A stretch of DNA of 39,550 nucleotides from Actinomadura soli (GTDB taxonomy: Bacteria; Actinomycetota; Actinomycetes; Streptosporangiales; Streptosporangiaceae): the NCBI RefSeq assembly GCF_005889715.1, contig NZ_VCKW01000052.1, forward strand, positions 1-39,550, given 5' to 3'. Below are positions 1 through 7,559 of this stretch, piece by piece. The position numbers and the translations under genes were made by a program. How positions within the stretch are numbered: position 1 is the first letter of the stretch; every line of letters starts with the position of its first letter. Below the pieces are notes generated by a model, which was not told the DNA's origin, did not search any database, and saw only the letters and a program-made list of their open reading frames with translations.

Positions 1-220
1 GCCGGGTTCGGGCGATCTCGGCCATGACGCGTCCGCGCAGCCGGTCCGGGGGGCGGCGGGCGGCGGCGAGCGCCAGCCGGGTCGCGGTCTCGCGGAGTCC
101 GGCGGCCTCGTCGGCGCAGGCGGCGCAGCCTGACAGGTGGCGTTCGAAGCGGCGCCGTTCGGTGTCGCCGAGCGCGTCCAGGACGTAGGGGCCGGCCAGG
201 TCGTGCGGGTCGTGGGTCAT
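1..220 (-). CDS. Anti-sigma factor, N-terminal part (RskA-like), cut by window edge
   Basis: The minus strand encodes the first ~73 residues of a zinc-binding anti-sigma domain. The pattern HLSGCAAC matches the H-x3-C-x2-C core of ZAS/RskA-type anti-sigma factors, and the N-terminus MTHDPHDLAGPYVLDAL is typical of the group. The start ATG (220-218) overlaps the stop of the upstream sigma factor as ATGA, so the two are translationally coupled. In the mycobacterial SigK-RskA pair, the membrane anti-sigma factor holds SigK inactive until it is cleaved. The presumed membrane and extracytoplasmic part lies beyond base 1 and cannot be judged here. Confidence 0.85.
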   Translation of the reverse strand, partial: MTHDPHDLAGPYVLDALGDTERRRFERHLSGCAACADEAAGLRETATRLALAAARRPPDRLRGRVMAEIARTR

Positions 221-825
221 GGCTGGACTCCCAGGCAGTCACGCAACCGGATGAGTCCGTCGCGCATCCGGGTCTTGACGGCGGCGAGGCCGACGCCGAG
301 CAGTTCGGAGACCTCGCGGTAGGTGTAGCCGCCGTAGTAGGCCAGGGTGATCGATTCGCGTTGCGTCTCGGTGAGGCTGCGCATGCAACGGCGCACCTGC
401 TGGTGTTCCAGCCGGGTGCCGACCTCTTCGGCGACCTCGTCGTAGTCGGGCGCGGGCGCGGCGGTGCGCTCCTCGCGGTCGCGGTCGGCCTGGCAGGAGC
501 GGACCCGGTCGACGGCGCGGCGGTGCGCTACGGTCAGGGCCCAGGACGTCGCGCTGCCGCGTTCGGGGCGGTAGTGCGACGCTTTGCGCCACACCTCGAC
601 CAGCACGTCCTGCGCGATCTCCTCCGCCTGCGCCGGGTCGCGGACGACCCGCAGCGCCAACCCGTACACCGGCCTGGACAGCAGCTCGTACACCTGCCCG
701 AACGCGTCCTGGTCGCCGCGAGCGACACGGCCGAGCAACTCGGCCAGATCGGGCGGTTCCCCGGGCGCGTCACTGATCGGCTTCAGTGTTCTGGGCGGCT
801 TGCCGTGCGGCTCGGTCATCTCCAC
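217..825 (-). CDS. sigK: ECF RNA polymerase sigma factor, SigK type
   Basis: This 202-residue ECF sigma factor has region 2 at about residues 38-108 (DAFGQVYELLSRPVYGLALR, then EEIAQDVLVEVW) and region 4 at about 150-198 (LTETQRESITLAYYGGYTY, then an LGV-x-VKTRMRDGL helix-turn-helix). It directs RNA polymerase to a small regulon. The SigK assignment rests on the adjoining RskA-like gene, the MPT83-like fasciclin gene and the molybdopterin oxidoreductase, and on SigK-type promoter motifs next door; all of this echoes the mycobacterial SigK regulon. GTG at 825 is preferred because the -10 element ends 8 nt upstream, which suggests a leaderless mRNA; ATG at 819 is the alternative. Confidence 0.88.
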   Translation of the reverse strand: MEMTEPHGKPPRTLKPISDAPGEPPDLAELLGRVARGDQDAFGQVYELLSRPVYGLALRVVRDPAQAEEIAQDVLVEVWRKASHYRPERGSATSWALTVAHRRAVDRVRSCQADRDREERTAAPAPDYDEVAEEVGTRLEHQQVRRCMRSLTETQRESITLAYYGGYTYREVSELLGVGLAAVKTRMRDGLIRLRDCLGVQP

Positions 826-832
826 ACCGGTG

Positions 833-859
833 GTTCGGTGCCGACGCCCTCAGGGATGG
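833..859 (-). promoter_or_regulatory. SigK-type promoter of the sigma factor gene
   Basis: On the minus strand CCATCC (859-854) is followed after exactly 15 nt by CCGAAC (838-833). The mycobacterial SigK consensus as I recall it is CCATCC, a 15-17 nt spacer, then CCGAAT. The -10 element ends 8 nt before GTG 825, so transcription would start at or next to the start codon. This implies autoregulation of the sigma factor. Confidence 0.7.
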
Positions 860-885
860 GCCCAGAACTCGTTGAAGAACTCGAC

Positions 886-912
886 CCATCCACCCGGTGC
901 CCGGCCCCGAAC
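886..912 (+). promoter_or_regulatory. SigK-type promoter of the oxidoreductase-fasciclin operon
   Basis: The plus strand carries CCATCC (886-891), a 15-nt spacer and CCGAAC (907-912). It is the same motif, spacer and 8-nt distance to a GTG start (920) as the divergent promoter facing sigK. A leaderless transcript would also explain why no convincing ribosome binding site precedes GTG 920. Confidence 0.7.
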
Positions 913-919
913 CTCGGGT

Positions 920-2506
920 GTGACAGCGAAGCGAGCGACCGGGCGACTGCGGTGGGTCACTGCAGCGCTGCGCGGGCTGCTCGCCGCCGCCGCGGCGATG
1001 GGAGTTGCGGAGCTCGCGGCCGGTGCGCTCGGACGCGTGTCGTCCTCTCCGCTGCTGGCCGTCGGCGCGGGCTTCATCGACCTCACACCCGCGTGGTTGA
1101 AGGATTTCGCGATCCGGCATTTCGGGAGCAACGACAAGACGGTCCTGCTGATCGGCCTCGGCGCCGGGATCGCCGTAGCCGCGCTGGCCATCGGGTCGCT
1201 CAGCCGGCGCCGGCTCGCCTGGGGCCTGATCGGGCTCGCCGCGTTCGGAACCGTCGGGATCGTCGCCGCGCTGACCAGGCCGGTCGCCGAGCCGGTCGAC
1301 GCGGTGCCGGCCACGGTCGGCGCGCTCGCGGGCATGGCCGCTCTGACCCTGCTGACACCTGGCACCCGCCTGTTTCCCGAACCGCGTTCCGAGTTCCGCG
1401 ACGCGGCTGACGGCACCGCCGCCCCGGCCGCCGGAGCCGAGATCGATCGGCGGCGGGTGCTGCTGACGGGTGCGGGGGTGATCGGCGTAGCCGCGGTGAG
1501 CGGCGTGTCCGGGCGGGTGCTGCTGCGCCGGGGTGATGTCTCGTCGGTTCGGGCGGACGTGCGGCTGCCGCGTCCGGTCGGCCCGGCGCCTCCGGTCCCG
1601 GTAGGCACACAGGTGCGGCTCCCGGGCATGACGCCGTTTCGTACCTCCAACCCTGACTTCTACCGGGTCGACACCGCGCTCGTCCTGCCCCAGGTCGACC
1701 CCCGGGACTGGACGCTGCGGATCCACGGCATGCTCGCCCGCCCCGTCGAGTTGACGTTCGACGACCTGCTGCGCCTAGCGCTGATCGAACGCGACATCAC
1801 CGTGTCGTGCGTGTCGAACCAGGTCGGCGGTGACCTGGCCGGGAACGCCCGCTGGCTCGGCGTGCCGCTCGCCCCGCTGCTGCGCCGGGCCGGGGTGCGG
1901 CCGGGGGCCGACCAGATCCTGTCCCGCTCGTCCGACGGCATGACGATCGGCGCCCCGCTGGAGACCGTGCTGGACGGCCGCGACGCGCTCCTGGCCGTGG
2001 GGATGAACGGCGAGCCGCTGCCGGTCGCGCACGGCTTCCCCGTCCGCATGGTGGTGCCCGGCCTGTACGGATACGTGTCGGCGACCAAGTGGGTCGTCGA
2101 CCTCAAGGTCACCCGGTTCGCCACCGACCAGGCGTACTGGACCAAGCGCGGCTATGCCGAACGCGCGCCCGTGAAGACCTTCTCCCGCATCGACGTGCCC
2201 AAGCCGTTCGCCCGCCTCCGAGCCGGACCCGTCGCCGTCGCCGGTACGGCCTGGGCCCAGCACCGCGGCATCGACGCCGTCGAATGGCAGGCCGACGACG
2301 GGCCCTGGCGTCCGGCGCGGCTCGCGCCGGTCCCCGGCATCGACACCTGGCGGCAGTGGGTCGCCGAGTGGGACGCCTCCCCGGGCTCGCACACGCTCCG
2401 CGTCCGCGCCACCGACAAGACCGGGACGACCCAACCCGAGCATCGGTCACCGCCCTTCCCGGACGGGGCCACCGGCTGGCATTCGGTGGTGGTCACCGTG
2501 ACCTGA
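920..2506 (+). CDS. Membrane-anchored molybdopterin-dependent oxidoreductase (sulfite-oxidase fold)
   Basis: A 528-residue protein with four predicted membrane helices (about 15-38, 74-95, 98-118, 127-146) and a fifth after an arginine cluster (DRRR, 177-180; helix about 180-197). It continues as an extracytoplasmic sulfite-oxidase/YedY-type molybdopterin domain (about 245-430). The likely Mo-ligating cysteine is C297 in ITVSCVSNQVGG. A C-terminal Ig-like dimerisation domain follows (VEWQADDGPWRPARL). Family members oxidise or reduce sulfur or methionine-sulfoxide type substrates; the substrate here is unknown. GTG 920 is chosen because translation upstream of it is shadow sequence overlapping sigK, and because a SigK-type -10 element ends at 912. 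It is followed after 50 nt by the fasciclin gene, probably in one operon. Confidence 0.85.
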   Translation: MTAKRATGRLRWVTAALRGLLAAAAAMGVAELAAGALGRVSSSPLLAVGAGFIDLTPAWLKDFAIRHFGSNDKTVLLIGLGAGIAVAALAIGSLSRRRLAWGLIGLAAFGTVGIVAALTRPVAEPVDAVPATVGALAGMAALTLLTPGTRLFPEPRSEFRDAADGTAAPAAGAEIDRRRVLLTGAGVIGVAAVSGVSGRVLLRRGDVSSVRADVRLPRPVGPAPPVPVGTQVRLPGMTPFRTSNPDFYRVDTALVLPQVDPRDWTLRIHGMLARPVELTFDDLLRLALIERDITVSCVSNQVGGDLAGNARWLGVPLAPLLRRAGVRPGADQILSRSSDGMTIGAPLETVLDGRDALLAVGMNGEPLPVAHGFPVRMVVPGLYGYVSATKWVVDLKVTRFATDQAYWTKRGYAERAPVKTFSRIDVPKPFARLRAGPVAVAGTAWAQHRGIDAVEWQADDGPWRPARLAPVPGIDTWRQWVAEWDASPGSHTLRVRATDKTGTTQPEHRSPPFPDGATGWHSVVVTVT

Positions 2507-2556
2507 CCGCGGCAGCCGACGAAATCGACAGCTCTCCAACCCCGAAGGAGTTCACC

Positions 2557-3195
2557 ATGAAGCGCACCCGAATCGCCGTCGGCGTCCTGTCCGCGGCGGT
2601 CCTGACCGCCGGGCTCACAGCCTGCTCCGGCGGAGACGACGACGGCTCCAGCGCCGCGTCCCCTGGCACGTCCGCTCCCGCCCCTTCCAGCACCGGCGCC
2701 GCGGCGCCCGCGGCGGACCAGCCGTTCGGCCCGGCGTGCTCGGCCGTCCCCGCTTCCGGCAAGGGCAGCTTCAGCGGCATGTCCACCGACCCCGTCGCGA
2801 CGGCCGCGTCCAACAACCCGGTCCTGTCCACGCTGGTCAGCGCGGTCAAGGAGGCCGGGCTCGTCGACACCCTCAACTCCGCCCAGAACCTCACCGTGTT
2901 CGCGCCGACCAACGACGCGTTCAAGAAGATCCCCAAGGGCACGCTCGACAAGGTGCTGGCCGACAAGGAGATGCTGAAGGGCATCCTGACCTATCACGTC
3001 GTCGGCCAGAAGATCACACCGGGCGGGCTGGCGGCCGGCAGCTTCGAAACCCTGCAGGGCGCCGGCCTGACCACCGGCGGCTCGGGCGAGTCCTACACGA
3101 TCGGCAAGGACGACGCGAACGTGGTGTGCGGCAACGTCCAGACCGCCAACGCCACCGTCTACATCATCGACTCCGTCCTGATGCCGCCCAAGTAA
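2557..3195 (+). CDS. Fasciclin-domain lipoprotein (MPT83/MPT70-like)
   Basis: A 212-residue secreted lipoprotein. The N-terminus is a signal peptide ending in the lipobox LTAC (cysteine about residue 23), followed by a Ser/Ala/Pro-rich linker and one fasciclin (FAS1) domain at about 85-212. The FAS1 H1 and H2 motifs are visible as NLTVFAPTNDAFKKI and LTYHVV. Lipidated FAS1 proteins sit on the outer face of the membrane and probably mediate adhesion or surface interactions. MPT83 of mycobacteria has the same layout and is a SigK target, which fits the neighbours. AAGGAG lies just upstream of ATG 2557. Confidence 0.92.
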   Translation: MKRTRIAVGVLSAAVLTAGLTACSGGDDDGSSAASPGTSAPAPSSTGAAAPAADQPFGPACSAVPASGKGSFSGMSTDPVATAASNNPVLSTLVSAVKEAGLVDTLNSAQNLTVFAPTNDAFKKIPKGTLDKVLADKEMLKGILTYHVVGQKITPGGLAAGSFETLQGAGLTTGGSGESYTIGKDDANVVCGNVQTANATVYIIDSVLMPPK

Positions 3196-3214
3196 CCAGG
3201 CGGCACGAGCAGAC

Positions 3215-3246
3215 GGCCGGGGCCCCTGCGCGACCGGGCCCCGGCC
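3215..3246. terminator. Terminator-like hairpin between convergent genes
   Basis: A perfect 11-bp stem, GGCCGGGGCCC (3215-3225) pairing with GGGCCCCGGCC (3236-3246), encloses a 10-nt loop. It lies between the stops of the convergent fasciclin and ABC permease genes and could serve both. No T-tract follows, as is common in high-GC actinomycetes. Confidence 0.6.
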
Positions 3247-3294
3247 CCTGGACGCCCATCCGGCGGCCGCAAGGAGCGCTGGCCATCTGTGTGC

Positions 3295-5892
3295 TTACTC
3301 GGCCTTGGCGGCTTCCAGGACGGGGATGGCGGCGGCCCGGCGTGCGGGCAGGGCCGAGGTGGCGAGCGTCGCCACCGCCGCTCCCGCCGCCAGCACCGGG
3401 AACAGCCACCATGGCGGGTCCGGACGCAGGAACGAGCTTCCCGTCGTCACGTGCAGGAGGGTCAGCGTCCCCATGGCGATCACGAGGCCGAGGATCGTGC
3501 CGAGGACGACCACGGTCGCCGCCTCCCAGCGGACGATCGAGCGGATCTGCCGCATGGTCGTGCCCACGGCGCCCAGGAGCCCGAACTCCCGCGTGCGTTC
3601 GGTGACGCTCATCGACACCGTGGTCGCCATGCCGAACAGCGCCAGCAGCAGCGCCATGCCGACGAAGCCGTGCGTCGCCCGCAGCGGACGGGTGAGCGAG
3701 CCGGACGCGGCGTCCACGTAGGCGTCGCGGTCGAGGACCCGCACGCCCGGCACTCCGGCCACCGCGCGCTCCAGGTCCTCCGGGGAGCCGCCCCGCACCA
3801 GGACGGCCTGGGTCGCCGCGTTAGCGTCCAGCCGGTCCATCGTCGCGGGCGCCGCGAGCGCCTGTTCGGCGAACAGGTGGGACGGGTCGTGGTAGACGGC
3901 CGCCACCGTGAGGGTGACCCGGCCCTCAGCGCCACGGACGACGATCTCCTCGCCCCGGCGCAGCCCCCGCTCCTTCATGACGGTCGACGACAGCGCGATC
4001 TGGCCGGGACGCAGCGCGGGCGGGCGGCCGCCCAGCCGCAGGACGTCGCGCAGCCCCGCCTGCTCGGCGCCGCTGACGAGGAAGGAGAACGGCTCGGGTT
4101 CCTCGTCCGGTTCGAGCCGGTTCGATGAGGGCGAGACCAGCTTGACCTCGGTCCGCGTGAGAGCGGTCGCTCGCGACACCCCCGGCGTGCGCGTCATCAG
4201 GGCCGCGACGTCCCGGGCCAGCGGCGCGGGACCGCCCTCGGTGGTCCTGGCGGTCGAGGTGATCGCGTGCTCGGCCGCCATCACCTCCCGTCCCGTGTCC
4301 CGGAACCGGTCGTGCACCGACAGCGTGACCAGGGCCACGGACGCGACCCGCGCGACGCCCAGCATCAGCGATGAGGCGGCCGAGGAGACCCGGCGCGGGC
4401 TGCGGGTGATGGTGGCGTGCGCCAGCCGTCCGGTCTCGCCGCCGACCGTCGTCGCGAGACGGCCGACCAGCCCGCCCAGCGGCCTGACGAAGAACGGGGT
4501 GAGCACGGCCAGGGCGGTCACGGCGAGCAGCGCGCCGAAGACGACCATCAGCGAGACCCCGAACGTGCGGTCCGGTCCGGGCGGGTCGCCGGCGCGGATC
4601 GCGACCGCCACCGCCCACCAGAAGCCCGCACCGGCGAAGATCGCGAACGCGGCCAGCAGCCGGGGCCAGCGACGTTCCGGGGCCTCGGTGACGGTGCTGC
4701 GCAGCGCCTGGACCGGCGAGACGCCCGCGACGCGGCGGGCCGCCCGCCAGGCGGCGGCCTGGGTGACCAGGATCCCGGCCGCCGCCGGGACTGCCAGCGC
4801 GACCCAGCCGAACTGGGCGCCCGCGGCCGACACGTCGAAGCCGTCCCGTGCGAACAGCCGGGTGATCAGCGCGCACACCGGGTAGCCCGCGGCCACCCCG
4901 CCCGCCGCGGCGACGGCGCCCAGCACCAGCGCCTCCAGCCGGATGAGCCGTTTGATCTGCCGGGGCGTGGCGCCGATCGCACTGAGCAGCGCGAGCCGCC
5001 GGGTGCGCTGCCGGACCAGCGTCCCGAACGTGTTGGCCACCACGAACAGCCCGACGAAGATCGCCACCGAGGCGAGCATGCCGATGATGCCGGCGATCGA
5101 GGCGCCCTCGCCCGCCGCGGCGGCGCTCTGCGCGCGCCGCACGGACTCCGCGGTGCGCACCGTGGCCGCGCCGCCCAGGTCCCGGGCCAGGTCACCGCGC
5201 AGCCGTTCGGCGGGCACGCCCGGGGCGGCCTTCACCCAGACGCTCTGCCAGGTGCCCGGGGGCAGCATGGCGGCGCGTTGGACGGTCTCGGGCGGGGCCA
5301 GCACCAGGTCGCCGGACGCCACCGCGTCACGGTCCTGGACGCTGACGATTCCGGAGATCCGTACCCGTTGCGTCTGGCGGGGCAGCGTCAACGTCAGCGT
5401 GTCGCTGACCTTCACTCTCCCGGCGCGCGACATGTGCCGGACGATCGCCACCTCGTTCTCGGCTGCGGGGGAGCGCCCCGCCTCCAGCCGGTAGGGATTG
5501 AGGCGCGGGTCGGGCACCCAGGGACGGAGCAGCGTGCGGCCCTCGGCCGACGCCGTGATCGCCCGTCCGTCGGGACGGGCGGCCGTCACCGGCACCGTGG
5601 CGTCCCCGGCGACGGCCGCCACCCCGGGCCGGGGCGCGATGCGGTCCACGCGGATCCGGCCGTTGGACGGCGCGTACGGGTCGTCCGGGTCGTCCGGGTC
5701 GACCGTCCCGCCCTGCACGAGAACGTCCGCGCGGACGTACTCGCTCGCGTCGCTGCCCGACACCGCCTCCTGCGCGCGCAGTGCGAACTGCAGCGAACCC
5801 GCGATGAGCGCGATCGAGCCCAGCGCCGCCAGCAGCGTGGCGGTCAGCCGCGGGCAGCCTTCGGCGAACGAACGGCGCGCGATGAGCCACAT
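3295..5892 (-). CDS. ABC transporter permease, FtsX/MacB family
   Basis: An 865-residue permease with the duplicated FtsX architecture: an N-terminal helix (about 13-35), a large extracytoplasmic domain, three helices near residues 270-370, further helices near 415-475, a second extracytoplasmic domain, and three C-terminal helices. The FtsX-type cytoplasmic motif RRLALLSAIGATPRQI recurs in altered form as REFGLLGAVGTTMRQI. Such permeases move lipoproteins, peptides or antibiotics, or transmit force across the membrane. ATG 5892 (MWLIARRSF) is chosen because it begins directly before the first helix, 8 nt after the stop of the upstream ATPase gene. The partner ATPase is truncated, so transport by this pair alone is doubtful. 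Confidence 0.85.
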   Translation of the reverse strand: MWLIARRSFAEGCPRLTATLLAALGSIALIAGSLQFALRAQEAVSGSDASEYVRADVLVQGGTVDPDDPDDPYAPSNGRIRVDRIAPRPGVAAVAGDATVPVTAARPDGRAITASAEGRTLLRPWVPDPRLNPYRLEAGRSPAAENEVAIVRHMSRAGRVKVSDTLTLTLPRQTQRVRISGIVSVQDRDAVASGDLVLAPPETVQRAAMLPPGTWQSVWVKAAPGVPAERLRGDLARDLGGAATVRTAESVRRAQSAAAAGEGASIAGIIGMLASVAIFVGLFVVANTFGTLVRQRTRRLALLSAIGATPRQIKRLIRLEALVLGAVAAAGGVAAGYPVCALITRLFARDGFDVSAAGAQFGWVALAVPAAAGILVTQAAAWRAARRVAGVSPVQALRSTVTEAPERRWPRLLAAFAIFAGAGFWWAVAVAIRAGDPPGPDRTFGVSLMVVFGALLAVTALAVLTPFFVRPLGGLVGRLATTVGGETGRLAHATITRSPRRVSSAASSLMLGVARVASVALVTLSVHDRFRDTGREVMAAEHAITSTARTTEGGPAPLARDVAALMTRTPGVSRATALTRTEVKLVSPSSNRLEPDEEPEPFSFLVSGAEQAGLRDVLRLGGRPPALRPGQIALSSTVMKERGLRRGEEIVVRGAEGRVTLTVAAVYHDPSHLFAEQALAAPATMDRLDANAATQAVLVRGGSPEDLERAVAGVPGVRVLDRDAYVDAASGSLTRPLRATHGFVGMALLLALFGMATTVSMSVTERTREFGLLGAVGTTMRQIRSIVRWEAATVVVLGTILGLVIAMGTLTLLHVTTGSSFLRPDPPWWLFPVLAAGAAVATLATSALPARRAAAIPVLEAAKAE

Positions 5893-5900
5893 GGCGTTTC

Positions 5901-6383
5901 TCACGGCCGGTGGTCCAGCCGCTCGCGCAGGCCGAGCACGTCCACGACCGTGTCGAACCACGGCCGATCAGCGTGGCGGCCCGCCAGCCGTCCGGTGAGC
6001 CGGATGTTCTCCTCGGCGGTCAGCATCGGCAGCAGGTTGAACGACTGGAAGACGAAGCCCATCCGGTCGCGGCGCAGCTGGGTGCGCCGGGTCCGCGACA
6101 GGCCGGTGAGCTCGACCTCGCCGAGGACGACGGTGCCGGAGGTCACGGTGTCCGACCCGGCCAGGCAGTGCAGGAAGGTCGACTTCCCCGACCCGGACGG
6201 TCCCATGATCGCGGTGAACTGGCCCCGGGCGAACGTCGCCGAGACCTCCCGCAGCGCGGTGACCGCACCGTCGCCCGACCCGTAGGTCTTCAGCACGGCG
6301 GTGGCGACCATGACCTGGTCCTGGGCCCCCGCGCGGGGCAACGCCCCGATCACCGGCGCCGTCCGATGTGTCGGCTCGGCCAT
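5901..6383 (-). pseudogene. Truncated ABC transporter ATP-binding protein
   Basis: Only 160 residues, against about 230-260 for this family. The N-terminal half is intact: Walker A GPSGSGKST, then the Q-loop region GFVFQSFNLLPMLTAEEN. The frame stops right after LRERLDHRP, exactly where LSGGQ, Walker B, the D-loop and the switch histidine should follow. The stop is followed within 9 nt by the permease ATG, and no other frame encodes the missing part. An ATPase without these elements cannot form a normal composite site, so I read it as broken by a deletion of about 70-90 codons. The start has a strong GAGGAGGGG ribosome site and its promoter region looks intact. A sequencing or assembly artefact is possible. 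Confidence 0.75.
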
Positions 6384-6421
6384 GGACGTCCCCTCCTCGA
6401 TCGTCGAATCTCAGCTCTAGT

Positions 6422-6463
6422 CGAGATAATCTCACTTGAGACTATACAGGGTGATCCTAGTAT
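6422..6463. promoter_or_regulatory. Divergent promoter/operator region with inverted repeats
   Basis: An AT-rich patch in GC-rich DNA, between the ABC and chromate operons. It contains GAGATAATCTC (6423-6433) and the overlapping inverted repeat TCTCACTTGAGA (6430-6441). On the plus strand TTGAGA (6436-6441) and TAGTAT (6458-6463) are 16 nt apart; on the minus strand TATAGT (6446-6441) is a possible -10. The overlap of repeats with promoter elements suggests repressor control. The regulator is unknown. Confidence 0.45.
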
Positions 6464-6539
6464 GGACACCGGCAGTTTCGGAGGCGTCGGCAGCCGGGCC
6501 CTCATGGGCGATCAGCCGGCTTTCGCGAGCTCAGTCGAG

Positions 6540-6559
6540 CATGTAACCATGGTTACATG
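6540..6559. promoter_or_regulatory. 20-bp perfect palindrome upstream of the chromate operon
   Basis: CATGTAACCATGGTTACATG is a perfect palindrome ending 35 nt before the TTG start of the ChrB-N gene. Its length and lack of a loop suit a dimeric repressor better than a terminator. A ChrB-type chromate sensor is the natural candidate, but no direct evidence links them. Confidence 0.55.
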
Positions 6560-6594
6560 GCCGAAGGGGAACGCGGTGGGGTCAGGAGCGGGCG

Positions 6595-7131
6595 TTGAGC
6601 GATCCCGTCAACGGGCCTGGCACCTGGGTGTTGCTCTCGTATCGCGTGCCGCGTGAACCGTCGACGCCGCGGATCGCGGTCTGGCGCAAGCTCAAGCGGC
6701 TGGGCGTGGCCCAGTTGGGCGACGGGCTGGTGGGTCTGCCGGCCGACGCGCGGACGCGCGAGCAACTGGAATGGGTCGCCGAGGACGTCACCGACGCCGG
6801 CGGAGCCGCCGGAGTGTGGCTGGCCCGTCCCACCACCCAGGCGCAGGAACGGCAGCTGGCGGCGTCGATGGCCACGGCCAGGGCCGCCGAGTACACCACC
6901 GTGCACGACGAGGCACTCGCCGCCGGTGCCCTGCCGCCGTCCCAGCGGTCTTCGGCGCTGCGCCGGTTGCGCTCCGAACTGAGACGCATCAACCGCCGCG
7001 ACTACTTCCCACCCCCCGAACGCGACCGTGCGCGCGCCGCGGTGGAAGCCCTCGCCCGGCAACCCGGCACCCGACCCGACGCCGATCCGCACACCGATCC
7101 GCACACCGCCGTCACCAAGGAACCCTCATGA
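6595..7131 (+). CDS. Chromate resistance protein ChrB, N-terminal-domain protein
   Basis: A 178-residue protein matching the N-terminal half of ChrB: WVLLSYRVPREPSTPRIAVW, LKRLGVAQLGDGLVGLPA, and a helical second half with LRRLRSELRRINRRDYF. ChrB regulates and aids chromate resistance; in proteobacteria one protein of about 300-320 residues carries both halves. TTG 6595 is chosen because AGGAG (6584-6588) lies 6 nt upstream. The stop overlaps the next start as ATGA, so the two ChrB halves are made as coupled separate chains. A sensory or DNA-binding role at the upstream palindrome is inference. Confidence 0.8.
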   Translation: MSDPVNGPGTWVLLSYRVPREPSTPRIAVWRKLKRLGVAQLGDGLVGLPADARTREQLEWVAEDVTDAGGAAGVWLARPTTQAQERQLAASMATARAAEYTTVHDEALAAGALPPSQRSSALRRLRSELRRINRRDYFPPPERDRARAAVEALARQPGTRPDADPHTDPHTAVTKEPS

Positions 7132-7559
7132 AATGGGCCACCCGGCAGGGCATCCACATCGACCGGGCCGCTTGCGCTTGGCTGATTCGCCGCGAGATCG
7201 ATCCCGACGCCGGGTTCGTCTTCGTCAGCGACCCCGCGAGGGTGCCCGCCGACGCGACCGCCTTCGACATGCGCGGCGCCGAACTCGGTCACCACGGCGG
7301 AGACTGCAGCTTCGAGACCATCCTGCGCCGCTACGACATGACCGACCCGGTGCTGTGGCGCATCGGCGAGATCGTGCACGAGGCCGACCTGGACGACGAA
7401 CGCTACGACGCCCCCGAGGCCCCCGGCCTGGACGTCGCCCTGCGCGGCCTGTCGATGGTCTGCGACGACGACCGGATCATCGAGCTCACCGGGCCGCTGT
7501 TCGACGGCCTGTACGAATACTTCCGCCGCGCCACCCTGCTCGGACGCGACCCCGCATGA
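7128..7559 (+). CDS. Chromate resistance protein ChrB, C-terminal-domain protein
   Basis: A 143-residue protein equal to the C-terminal half of ChrB: KWATRQGIHIDRAACAWLIR, a conserved FDMRGAELGHHGGDCSFETI segment and a final helical part. Cysteine and histidine residues (GHHGGDC) could bind metal. Its start overlaps the stop of the N-terminal partner and its stop overlaps the ChrA start, both as ATGA, so the three genes form one tightly coupled unit. The product is cytoplasmic by its lack of signal or membrane segments. Confidence 0.85.
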   Translation: MKWATRQGIHIDRAACAWLIRREIDPDAGFVFVSDPARVPADATAFDMRGAELGHHGGDCSFETILRRYDMTDPVLWRIGEIVHEADLDDERYDAPEAPGLDVALRGLSMVCDDDRIIELTGPLFDGLYEYFRRATLLGRDPA

